From contig NZ_JOAI01000025.1 in the NCBI RefSeq assembly GCF_000717715.1, positions 1 to 64,000 on the forward strand: DNA of 64,000 nucleotides. Direction: 5' to 3'. Source of the stretch: Streptomyces sp. NRRL B-24484. Its GTDB lineage: Bacteria > Actinomycetota > Actinomycetes > Streptomycetales > Streptomycetaceae. The translations under genes and the position numbers were made by a program. The notes below the pieces were generated by a model. That model was not told the origin of the DNA, did no database searches, and was given only the letters and a program-made list of their open reading frames with translations. Below are positions 50,719 through 58,428 of this stretch, piece after piece (the first letter of the stretch is position 1; each line of letters begins with the position of its first letter).

Positions 50719-51071
50719 AGCAGCGACCCCCCGGGAACACCGGCGCGGCCGGTCTCCCGTCCGTCCTACGCCCTGACAGGCGCTCAGCATCCCAGCCCGG
50801 ACCCGCCTCCGCCAGGAAATCCACCAGGACGCCGTGCGGCGCGCCCACCGAGGGGCGCGTGGGGGGCACCTCCCGGCCGAAGGCTGGGGAGAACTGCGCA
50901 ATCCGAGGGCGGTTACCACAACAGAAGGGGCCGGCCCCGATTCGTACGGCGAGCCCCATCCGGATTGCGCAGTTCCCCGCGCCCTCGGAGTGCTGCCCCT
51001 GGACCGCTGCCCCTGGAGTGCGCCTCCCCGAACGCCTGCGCAGGGTGCGCGCGCTGTGCCAGGGTCGGGGC
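50719..51071. other. Divergent upstream region of the polysaccharide arms
   Basis: This 353-base gap lies between two divergently transcribed glycosyltransferase genes. It contains one copy of the intergenic inverted repeat (50887-50979) and a stretch matching 21341-21363. Promoters must be here, but I could not recognise clear -35/-10 pairs. Confidence 0.5.
50887..50984. repeat. Intergenic repeat copy in a divergent promoter region
   Basis: Left arm GGGGAGAACTGCGCAATCCG (50887-50906) and right arm CGGATTGCGCAGTTCCCC (50962-50979) pair over AACTGCGCAATCCG (14 bp perfect) plus the flanking GGGG/CCCC with a two-base bulge. Unlike the copies at 3991 and 58292 it lies between divergent, not convergent, genes. 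Confidence 0.7.
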
Positions 51072-52214
51072 ATGCCAGCCGCCGAGTCCGTGCGTCCCGC
51101 CGTCCTGCACCTGGTCACCGACCCGCGGCGGCGCGGCGCCCAGAACCTCGCCCGCGACCTGCACGCCGAACTGCTCGACCGGGGCCACCGCTCCGACCTG
51201 CGCTCGCTCCGGCCGCACCCCGACGCCGACGCCGAGGACGCCCGCCCACTCGGCCCGGGCCGCTACCACCCGGCCACCCTGCGGGCGCTGCGCGCCGCCG
51301 CCCGCCGCGCCGACGTGGTCGTCGCCCACGGCTCCTCCACCCTGCCGGCCTGCGCCGCCGCCCTGGTCGGCAGCGGCACCCCGTTCGTCTACGTCAACAT
51401 CGGCGACCCCCGGCACTGGACGGCCTCCCCGGTCCGCCGGCTCCGCACCGGCCTGCTGCTGCGGCGGGCCGCCGCCGTCGCCGCGATCTCCGACGGCGCC
51501 CGCGAGGTCCTGCTCGACCACTACCGGCTGCCCGCCCGGACGGTCCGCACCATCCCCAACGGCCGTGCCGCCGACCGGTACCCGCCCGCCGCCGACGAGG
51601 CCGACCGGCGGGCCGCCCGCGCCGCCCTCGGCCTGCCCGCCGAGGGCCCGCTGCTCGCCTGGGTCGGCGCGCTCGCCCGCGAGAAGCGCCCCGACCTCGC
51701 CCTGGACGCCCTCGCCCTGCTGCCCGGCGTCCACCTCGCGGTGGCCGGCGACGGCCCGCTGCGCAGCACGGCGGCCTCCCGCGACACCACCGGACGGGCG
51801 CACTTCCTCGGCACCCTCGCCGATCCCGCCCCGCTCTACCGGGCCGCCGACGCCCTGCTGCTCACCAGCGACAGCGAGGGCGTGCCCGGTGTCCTGGTCG
51901 AGGCCGCGCTCGCCGGGCTGCCCGCGGTCGCCACCGACGTCGGCTGGGTCCGTGACGTCGTCCTGGACGGCGTCACCGGCAGTCTCGTCCCGCCCGGCGA
52001 CCCGGCCGCCCTCGCCGGCGCGGTCGAGAAGCTGCTGGCCGACGCGCACGGCGCACTCGGCGCCGCCGCGCGCCGCCACGCACGGGAGCGCTTCGACCTC
52101 GCGGTGGTCGCCGACGCCTGGCAGCAGCTGCTCGACGAGACCGCCCGCAGCCCCCGACGCACCGTCCGACCGGACCCGACGCACCGTCCGGAGGCCCCGC
52201 GCCCGGGCGCCTGA
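51072..52214 (+). CDS. GT4 family glycosyltransferase
   Basis: The 380-residue protein is a GT-B glycosyltransferase. The N-terminal half contains VLHLVTDPRRRGAQNLARDL with the GAQ motif, and the C-terminal half has LLAWVGALAREKRPDLALDAL and the donor-site motif SDSEGVPGVLVEAALAGLP. The tail after about residue 355 is Pro/Arg-rich and probably flexible. It heads the rightward arm of the polysaccharide locus and is divergent from another glycosyltransferase. Start ATG 51072 is the first in frame. No strong ribosome site is seen. Confidence 0.9.
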   Translation: MPAAESVRPAVLHLVTDPRRRGAQNLARDLHAELLDRGHRSDLRSLRPHPDADAEDARPLGPGRYHPATLRALRAAARRADVVVAHGSSTLPACAAALVGSGTPFVYVNIGDPRHWTASPVRRLRTGLLLRRAAAVAAISDGAREVLLDHYRLPARTVRTIPNGRAADRYPPAADEADRRAARAALGLPAEGPLLAWVGALAREKRPDLALDALALLPGVHLAVAGDGPLRSTAASRDTTGRAHFLGTLADPAPLYRAADALLLTSDSEGVPGVLVEAALAGLPAVATDVGWVRDVVLDGVTGSLVPPGDPAALAGAVEKLLADAHGALGAAARRHARERFDLAVVADAWQQLLDETARSPRRTVRPDPTHRPEAPRPGA

Positions 52215-52362
52215 CGGGCCGCCGGGCGGCCCGCACGGGCGAATCCGCCCCCCGCCTGTCCGCGGCCGGCGGGTGCGCGCATACTGGCCTGCGCGGCTCG
52301 CACCGCGCGACAGGGCCACCCCGGACCCGGCACGGCTGCGCCGCGACGGGGGAAGGTACGCG

Positions 52363-53271
52363 ATGGCAGTGCTCGCGATCATCGTCGGAGCCGGTCTGCT
52401 CTGGCTGCTCACCGGTGTCCGGATCGTCCAGCAGTACGAGCGCGGCGTGGTCTTCCGGCTCGGCCAGGTCCGCGGCCAGGTCCGCGGCCCCGGCCCGACG
52501 CTGCTGATCCCGCTGATCGACCGGATGCGCAAGGTCAACGTCCAGGTGATCACCATGCCGGTGCCGGCCCAGGAGGGCATCACCCGGGACAACGTCTCCG
52601 TCCGGGTCGACGCCGTGGTCTACTTCCGCGTCGTGGAGCCGATCCGGGCCACCGTCGACGTGCAGAACTACACGTTCGCGATGTCCCAGGTCGCCCAGAC
52701 CTCGCTGCGCTCCATCATCGGCAAGAGCGACCTCGACGACCTGCTCTCCGGCCGGGAGAACCTGCACCGCGGCCTCGAACTCATGCTGGAGAGCCCGGCC
52801 GTGGGCTGGGGCGTGCACATCGACCGGGTGGAGATCAAGGACGTCGCCCTGCCCGACTCGATGAAGCGCTCGATGGCCCGCCAGGCCGAGGCCGACCGTG
52901 AGCGGCGCGCCCGCATCATCACCGCCGACGGCGAGTTCCAGGCCGCCGCCAAGCTCGCCGAGGCCGCCACCGTCATGGACGCCACCCCGGCCGCCCTGCA
53001 GCTGCGCCTGCTGCAGACCGTCGTCGAGGTCGCCGCCGAGAAGAACTCCACCCTGGTGCTGCCGTTCCCGGTCGAGCTGCTGCGCTTCTTCGACGCCGGC
53101 GCCAAGGCCGCAGCCGGGGCCGCCCCCGCCGCCGCGCCGGAGCCCGCCGCCGGGACGCCCGCCGTCGAGGCGCCCGCGGGGGAGCAGGCCGGAACCCCCG
53201 CGCTGCCCCGGCCCGCCCAGGCACCGGACCACACCGCCCTGACGAAGTCCGAGCACACCCCCGAGGCCTGA
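52363..53271 (+). CDS. SPFH/band 7 family (slipin-like) membrane protein
   Basis: The 302-residue protein has an N-terminal membrane anchor (about 3-19), a stomatin/prohibitin domain (about 20-180, QQYERGVVFRLGQVRG, PVPAQEGITRDNVSVRVDAVVYFRV) and a coiled-coil (KRSMARQAEADRERRARI), then a Pro/Ala-rich tail. Slipins organise membrane microdomains and regulate membrane proteases or channels. Bacterial slipins often pair with an NfeD protease. None is adjacent here. A GGGGGAAGG ribosome site supports the ATG. Its link to polysaccharide export is by position only. Confidence 0.92.
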   Translation: MAVLAIIVGAGLLWLLTGVRIVQQYERGVVFRLGQVRGQVRGPGPTLLIPLIDRMRKVNVQVITMPVPAQEGITRDNVSVRVDAVVYFRVVEPIRATVDVQNYTFAMSQVAQTSLRSIIGKSDLDDLLSGRENLHRGLELMLESPAVGWGVHIDRVEIKDVALPDSMKRSMARQAEADRERRARIITADGEFQAAAKLAEAATVMDATPAALQLRLLQTVVEVAAEKNSTLVLPFPVELLRFFDAGAKAAAGAAPAAAPEPAAGTPAVEAPAGEQAGTPALPRPAQAPDHTALTKSEHTPEA

Positions 53272-53389
53272 CCCCGACGGTGTGCCCGGACTGCCCGATC
53301 GGCCGACTGCTCGGCCGATCGGGCGAATCCGTCCCCACCGGCCCCTCCTCGGCTGGAGACTGACGCACCGTCACTGCCAGGCTGGCGCC

Positions 53390-54061
53390 GTGAAGCTGCT
53401 GCGCACCGCCACCGCCCTGCTCGCCGCGACCGCCGCCACCGCCGCGATGGCCCCCGGCGCCACCGCCGCGGCCGCCGCGCCGGACACCCCGCGCGAGGGC
53501 GCCCACGCACTGCTCCCCGCCCACGCACCGCACCCCGGACACCCGCAGCGTTCGGCCGCCGAGCGGCAGGAGGCCGTCGAGTTCTTCTGGTACGGCTGCA
53601 AGCACTGCGCCCAGTTCGAGCAGCCGCTGGAGCGCTGGGCGGCCCGGCACCGCGACGACGTCGTGCTGCGCCGGGTGCCCGCGGTCTGGCAGGGCGGCCC
53701 CGACGAGCAGCGCCAGCTCGGCCACGCCCGGCTCTACTACACCCTGGAGCGACTCGGCGCGGTCGACCGCCTGCAGGCCGAGGTCTTCCGGGCCGTCCGC
53801 GAACGCCACGAGGACCTCACCACCGAGTCCGGCGCCGCCGCCTGGGCGCTCGCCCAGGGCCTGGACCCCGCGGCCTTCCGCGCCGCCTGGCGCTCCCCGG
53901 AGGTCGACCGGCTGGTCGCCGACGCCCCCGGGCGGATGGCCCGCAACCGCATCACCGAGATCCCCACCGTCCTGGTCGGCTCCGGCCGGACCTCTCCCAC
54001 CGGCGCCGGCGGCGTCGAACGGATGCCGGACGCCATGGACACCCTCGTCGAACACCACTGA
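53390..54061 (+). CDS. Secreted DsbA-like thiol:disulfide oxidoreductase
   Basis: The 223-residue protein has an N-terminal signal peptide (about 1-27, ending ATAAA) and a thioredoxin fold with the active site CKHC (C70, C73) after VEFFWYG, and the cis-Pro in EIPTVLV near 198. It is of the DsbA type, expected to act outside the membrane in making or shuffling disulfide bonds. CKHC in place of CPHC should alter its redox potential. No partner DsbB/VKOR is in the window. The GTG start at 53390 gives a normal signal peptide. No clear ribosome site precedes it. Confidence 0.88.
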   Translation: MKLLRTATALLAATAATAAMAPGATAAAAAPDTPREGAHALLPAHAPHPGHPQRSAAERQEAVEFFWYGCKHCAQFEQPLERWAARHRDDVVLRRVPAVWQGGPDEQRQLGHARLYYTLERLGAVDRLQAEVFRAVRERHEDLTTESGAAAWALAQGLDPAAFRAAWRSPEVDRLVADAPGRMARNRITEIPTVLVGSGRTSPTGAGGVERMPDAMDTLVEHH

Positions 54062-54236
54062 CCCGGACGGGCCGCGCAGCCGCCCGGCGGCGGCCCGGGA
54101 TCCGGCCCGCCCCCTACCCGATCCACCTTCACCGAACCAGCCCCTGGCGCGCACACCTTGTGCCAGAGTGGGTCGCCCGGGTCGCACCGCCTGAGCTGCG
54201 GCCCACCGGCAGCCACATGCGAGAGGGCGGGGGCCC

Positions 54237-55133
54237 GTGGGGGGACAGAGCGCGCAGGTCGTCGACGGGCGCGACACGGAGACGGCGGCCCGGCCCGCCG
54301 TACCCGAAGGACCGCCGCCGGAGCTGCTCTTCAAGCGGCGGCTGCGCCCGGCGCAGACCGCCCGCGAACTCTGGGCGGCCCGCGAACTCGTCCGCGCCCT
54401 CGCCGAGCGCGACCTGCGCGCCCGCTACAAGCAGGCCGTCCTCGGCTTCGCCTGGGCGGTGCTCACCCCGCTCGCGCTGTGCGCCATCTTCACCCTGGTC
54501 TTCCACCGCGCCGTCAGGATCGACACCGGCGGGGTGTCCTACCCGCTCTTCGCCTACGTCGGCCTGATCGTCTGGCAGTTCTTCAGCAACACCATGAACC
54601 AGGGCGCGCTGAGCCTCGCCAACAACCTCAGCCTGCTCAACAAGGTGTACTGCCCGCGCGAGGTCTTCCCGCTGGCCACCATGCTGGTCGCCGCCGTCGA
54701 CATGCTGATCGGCGTCGGCGTGCTCGCCGTGCTCTTCCTGGCCACCTGGACGGCCCCCGCCGCGACCGCGCTGTGGGTGCTGCCGCTGCTCGCGATCCAG
54801 TTCGCCTTCACCTACGGCGTCGCCCTGATCCTCTCCGTGGCCGTCGTCTACCTGCGCGACGTCCGCCACCTGCTGCCGATCATCACGCAGATGGGCGTCT
54901 TCGCGACCCCGGTCGCCTACCCGCTGGCCCGGATCCCCGTCCGGCTGCAGGAGGTCTACTGCGGCATCAACCCGCTCGGCGCCGTCATCGAGGGCTACCG
55001 CCGCGCCCTGCTGTACGGGCAGGCCCCCGACACCGGCCTCACCGCGATCGCCGCGGTCTCCTCGGTGGTCTTCCTGGTCGGCGGCTACCTGTTCTTCAAG
55101 AAGCTGGAAACGGGGATCGCCGATGTCGCGTGA
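54237..55133 (+). CDS. Polysaccharide ABC transporter permease, Wzm/TagG type
   Basis: The 298-residue ABC-2 permease has six membrane spans and a long cytoplasmic N-terminus (about 1-60). FAWAVLTPLALCAIF and the loop FPLATMLVAAVDML are typical of O-antigen and teichoic acid exporters. Together with the next gene it would move a finished lipid-linked glycan from the cytoplasm to the cell surface. An AGAGGGCGGGGG run precedes the GTG. It overlaps the ATPase gene by 11 bases. Confidence 0.93.
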   Translation: MGGQSAQVVDGRDTETAARPAVPEGPPPELLFKRRLRPAQTARELWAARELVRALAERDLRARYKQAVLGFAWAVLTPLALCAIFTLVFHRAVRIDTGGVSYPLFAYVGLIVWQFFSNTMNQGALSLANNLSLLNKVYCPREVFPLATMLVAAVDMLIGVGVLAVLFLATWTAPAATALWVLPLLAIQFAFTYGVALILSVAVVYLRDVRHLLPIITQMGVFATPVAYPLARIPVRLQEVYCGINPLGAVIEGYRRALLYGQAPDTGLTAIAAVSSVVFLVGGYLFFKKLETGIADVA

Positions 55134-56316
55134 GTACGAGCCGGGCACGATCCGCACCGAGCACGTCTGGAAGCGCTTCAGGGCCGACCAGCAGCGGATG
55201 CTGCTGCGCGACAAGGTCGAGTCGATGGCCCGCCGGCTTCGCGGCGGCCGCGGCGAGGACTGGCGCTGGGCGCTGCGCGACATCAACCTGCACATCGAAC
55301 CCGGCGAGTCCGTCGGCCTGATCGGCTCCAACGGCTCCGGCAAGTCGACCCTGCTCAAGATGCTGACCCGGGTCATGTACCCGTACGGCGGGATCATCGA
55401 CGTCCGCGGCCGGATCGGCGCCCTGATCGAGATCCGGGCCGGCATCCACCCCGACCTCACCGGCCGGGAGAACGTCTACCTGTTCGGCGCGCTGCTCGGC
55501 CTCAAGCGCCGCGAGGTCGCCGCCCGCTTCGACGACATCGTCGGGTTCGCGCGGCTCGGCGGCGCCATCGACCGGCAGGTCAAGTTCTACTCCTCCGGCA
55601 TGCAGATGCGCCTCGGCTTCGCCGTCGCCGCCTACCTGGAGCCGCACGTCCTGCTCGTCGACGAGGTGCTCGCCGTCGGCGACGCCGTCTTCCAGCAACG
55701 CTGCCTGGACCGGATGCGCGAGGTCGCCGAGCAGGGCACCACCATCGTCTTCGTCTCCCACGACCTGCCGGCCGTCCAGTCGATCTGCCGCCGCGGCGTC
55801 TGGCTGGAGCAGGGCACCGTCCGGGTCGACGCCGGCATCAAGGACGCCCTGGCCGGCTACCGCGACTCGATCGAGGCCCAGTCCGAGGCCTCCGCCCGCA
55901 CCGGCGAACCGCTCCAGCTGCTCAAGCACGAACTCGTCGGCGAGGACGGGGAGAACCTCACCACCGACGAGCCGATGACGGTGGAACTCACCCTCGGCGG
56001 CGACTACCGCGGCGACGCCACCCTGCACCTCGGCGTCAGCGAGGGCACCTCCAGCCCGATCTTCCAGATCAGCCACGAGATCCGGCTCGGCGGCGGCGAC
56101 CACCACGTCGCCTGCGTGATCCCCCGGCTGCCGCTGCCCCGCGGCCGCTACACCCTCTGGGCCGGCGTCTACTCCATCGGCAGGACCGACGGCGGCACGC
56201 TGATGAGCTGGCACTCCGTCGGGCAGTTCGACGTGTTCGGTCCCCTGCTGGACACCCCGCCGCGGGCCGTGGTGCTGGCCGCGCCGGTCTTCGTCCCGCA
56301 CCACTGGGAGGAGTGA
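55123..56316 (+). CDS. Polysaccharide ABC transporter ATP-binding protein, Wzt/TagH type, with C-terminal domain
   Basis: The 397-residue protein has a nucleotide-binding domain with Walker A GSNGSGKST (about 67-75), signature YSSGMQMR near 155-162, Walker B VLLVDEVLAVGD near 175-186 and SHD switch, the arrangement of Wzt/TagH. The C-terminal 130 residues (about 265-397, with MTVELTLGGDYRG) match the Wzt carbohydrate-binding domain that recognises the modified end of its glycan cargo. This couples chain completion to export. It overlaps both neighbouring genes. Confidence 0.95.
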   Translation: MSREYEPGTIRTEHVWKRFRADQQRMLLRDKVESMARRLRGGRGEDWRWALRDINLHIEPGESVGLIGSNGSGKSTLLKMLTRVMYPYGGIIDVRGRIGALIEIRAGIHPDLTGRENVYLFGALLGLKRREVAARFDDIVGFARLGGAIDRQVKFYSSGMQMRLGFAVAAYLEPHVLLVDEVLAVGDAVFQQRCLDRMREVAEQGTTIVFVSHDLPAVQSICRRGVWLEQGTVRVDAGIKDALAGYRDSIEAQSEASARTGEPLQLLKHELVGEDGENLTTDEPMTVELTLGGDYRGDATLHLGVSEGTSSPIFQISHEIRLGGGDHHVACVIPRLPLPRGRYTLWAGVYSIGRTDGGTLMSWHSVGQFDVFGPLLDTPPRAVVLAAPVFVPHHWEE

Positions 56317-57521
56317 CCGCGGTGAGACCCGTCAGAGTGCTGGTGCACCTGAACAACCTGGCCCTCGGCGGGGCGCAGCTGAACGCCGTCGACATCGCCC
56401 GCACCCTGCGCGACCGCGGCCACGACCCGGTGCTCTTCGCCCAGGGCGTGGCCGGCGAGGCCCCCCTGGTTGGCGTCGCTGCCGGGCACGGCCTCGACGT
56501 CGTGGTGGCCGGCGGCCCGGACACCCCGCACCGCGAGGTCCGCCGCCGGCTGGACCGGCTCGCGGACGAGCACGGCAGTGAACTCGTCCACGCCTGGGAG
56601 GTCCGGGCCGCCCGCAACGGCTACTTCGGGCCCGGCCGGCTCGGCCGCATCCCCGTGGTCACCACCTTCTACGGCATCCGGATGCTGCGCGGCATGCCCC
56701 GGCACCAGCCGCTGGTGCTCGGCCTCGGCGCCCTCGTGGGCGACGGCCGGGCCTTCGGCCACCGCGACGTCCGGCTCGTCGAACCGCCCGTCAACACGGC
56801 CACCGACGCCCCCGGCCGGGCCGACGGCGCCGCCTGGCGCCGCGAACACGGCATCGAAGACGAGGAGTTGCTGCTCGCCATCGTCACCCGCCTGGTGCCC
56901 GACCTGGAGAAGGACGCCGGCGCCGAACTCACCGTCGACGCCGTCCGCGCCCTCGACGACCCGCGGGTCCGCCTCGCGATCGTCGGTGCCGGCCCCAGCC
57001 TGGACCGGCTCCGCCGGCGCGCCGCCGAGACCAACGCCGCCCTCGGCCGCGAGGCCGTCCTCGTCCCCGGCCAGCTGGCCGACCCCCGGCCCGCCTACGA
57101 CGCCGCCGACGTCGTCCTCGGCATGGGCGGCTCCGCCCTGCGCGGACTCGCCTTCGCCAAGCCGGTCGTCGTGCACGGCGCAGCGGGCTACACCGCCGTC
57201 CACGAACCCGGCCCGCTGGTCGAACCGCACGCCTCCCGCTGCATGTACGGCTGGGGCGACGGCAGCCGCGACCCGGGCCCGCTCGCCGAGCAGATCCGCG
57301 GCCTCCTCGACGACCCCGGCCGCCGCACCGAACTCGGCCGCTGGGGACGGGACTGGGTGGTCGGCCGCTTCTCGCTGGAGAGCGTCTCCTCCGCCTTCGA
57401 GCAGCTCTACCTCGAAGTGCTGGCCGCCCCGCCGGGCCCCGCCCGCTGGCTCCGCGACCTCGAACAGATGGCCAGGTACGAGTTCACCAAGCCCACCGCG
57501 CTCCGCCTGCTCGGGCGGTGA
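56313..57521 (+). CDS. Glycosyltransferase (GT4-like)
   Basis: This 402-residue protein has a GT-B outline: VLVHLNNLALGGAQLNAVDI at the N-terminus, a middle TTFYGIRMLRG segment, and a donor-domain motif region IVTRLVPDLEKDAGAEL. The usual E-x7-E donor site is replaced by GMGGSALRGLAFAKPVVV, so it is a divergent member and the donor binding may differ. It overlaps the Wzt-type gene by four bases and closes the export operon, which ties its activity to the exported polymer. Confidence 0.85.
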   Translation: MTAVRPVRVLVHLNNLALGGAQLNAVDIARTLRDRGHDPVLFAQGVAGEAPLVGVAAGHGLDVVVAGGPDTPHREVRRRLDRLADEHGSELVHAWEVRAARNGYFGPGRLGRIPVVTTFYGIRMLRGMPRHQPLVLGLGALVGDGRAFGHRDVRLVEPPVNTATDAPGRADGAAWRREHGIEDEELLLAIVTRLVPDLEKDAGAELTVDAVRALDDPRVRLAIVGAGPSLDRLRRRAAETNAALGREAVLVPGQLADPRPAYDAADVVLGMGGSALRGLAFAKPVVVHGAAGYTAVHEPGPLVEPHASRCMYGWGDGSRDPGPLAEQIRGLLDDPGRRTELGRWGRDWVVGRFSLESVSSAFEQLYLEVLAAPPGPARWLRDLEQMARYEFTKPTALRLLGR

Positions 57522-57697
57522 ACCACCGGGCCTGCCGGGAACGGTGAGCACCCGGCCGGTCATTCCCTGTGATCGAACCCGTCGATCCGGCGTTGTGACG
57601 GCGTTGCCGCAGCTGGCAGCCTTACGGCGTCGGGTCGTTCGCGGGCGCAGCGCGCGGCGACCGCTCTGCTCTCCTTCTATCCAAGGGATCTGACAGC

Positions 57698-58273
57698 ATG
57701 TCACGCGAGATCAGCGTCGCCATCGCCTACCACAGCGGCTACGGCCACACCGCCCGGCAGGCCGAGTTCGTCCGCCAGGGCGCGGAGGAGGTCGCCGGCA
57801 CCACCGTCCACCTGATCGCCGTCGACCAGATCACCGACGAGCAGTGGGCGCAGCTGGACGCCGCCGACGCCATCATCTTCGGTTCGCCGACCTACCTGGG
57901 CGACGTCTCCGCCGCCTTCCGCACCTTCGTCGAGAAGACCAGCGGCCGCTGGATGCAGCAGCAGTGGAAGGACAAGCTGGCCGCCGGCTTCGTCAACTCC
58001 GGTGCCAAGAGCGGCGACAAGCTGCACGCCCTGCAGTCGCTCTCCGTCTTCGCCGCCCAGCACAGCATGATGTGGGTCAGCCTCGGCCTGCTGCCCGGCT
58101 GGAACAAGTCCACCGCCTCCGAGTTCGACCTGAACCGCCTCGGCGTCTGGCTGGGTGCCGCCGCCCAGTCCAACGGCGACCAGGGCGCCGACGCCATGCA
58201 CAAGTCCGACCTGGCCACCGCCGAGCACCTCGGCCGCCGCGTCGCCGAGCAGGCCCAGCGTTTCTCCGCCTGA
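57698..58273 (+). CDS. Flavodoxin-like NAD(P)H:quinone/FMN reductase (WrbA-like)
   Basis: The 191-residue protein has a flavodoxin fold with the FMN phosphate loop AYHSGYGHTARQ (about 9-20), a second loop IIFGSPTYLGDVSA (about 60-73) and a C-terminal helix. It resembles NADPH-dependent quinone reductases that reduce quinones by two electrons and limit radical formation. An AAGGGAT ribosome site precedes the ATG. A gap of 176 bases separates it from the export operon, and it converges with a GT2 gene across a large hairpin. Confidence 0.9.
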   Translation: MSREISVAIAYHSGYGHTARQAEFVRQGAEEVAGTTVHLIAVDQITDEQWAQLDAADAIIFGSPTYLGDVSAAFRTFVEKTSGRWMQQQWKDKLAAGFVNSGAKSGDKLHALQSLSVFAAQHSMMWVSLGLLPGWNKSTASEFDLNRLGVWLGAAAQSNGDQGADAMHKSDLATAEHLGRRVAEQAQRFSA

Positions 58274-58291
58274 CCTGACTGGGTGACCCCG

Positions 58292-58365
58292 GGGGCGCGG
58301 GGAACTGCACGCAGTGGAAAGGCACCTGGTCAGTGCCTTCCGAATTGCGCAGTTCCCCGCGCCCC
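58292..58365. terminator. Bidirectional nested hairpin; best copy of the intergenic repeat
   Basis: GGGGCGCGGGGAACTGC (58292-58308) is exactly complementary to 58349-58365, 17 bp, and an inner stem AAGGCAC/GTGCCTT (58319-58325 with 58333-58339) sits in the loop. It separates convergent genes. A further decayed right-arm copy lies at 58394-58432, running into the end of the next gene. Confidence 0.8.
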
Positions 58366-58428
58366 TCTTTTCGGGTTTGCCGTATCTGACAATGCGGGCC
58401 GGATCCGAATTGCGCGGATTCACGCGCC

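Noticed and set aside
47368..52362. Very long plus-strand frame leading into the SPFH gene
   Set aside because: Only the part after ATG 52363 matches a family. The rest overlaps real genes on both strands.
57522..57697. Possible RNA gene before the flavodoxin-like gene
   Set aside because: I checked the gap for tRNA-like T-loop and anticodon arms and found none. It looks like a normal 5' leader ending with a ribosome site.
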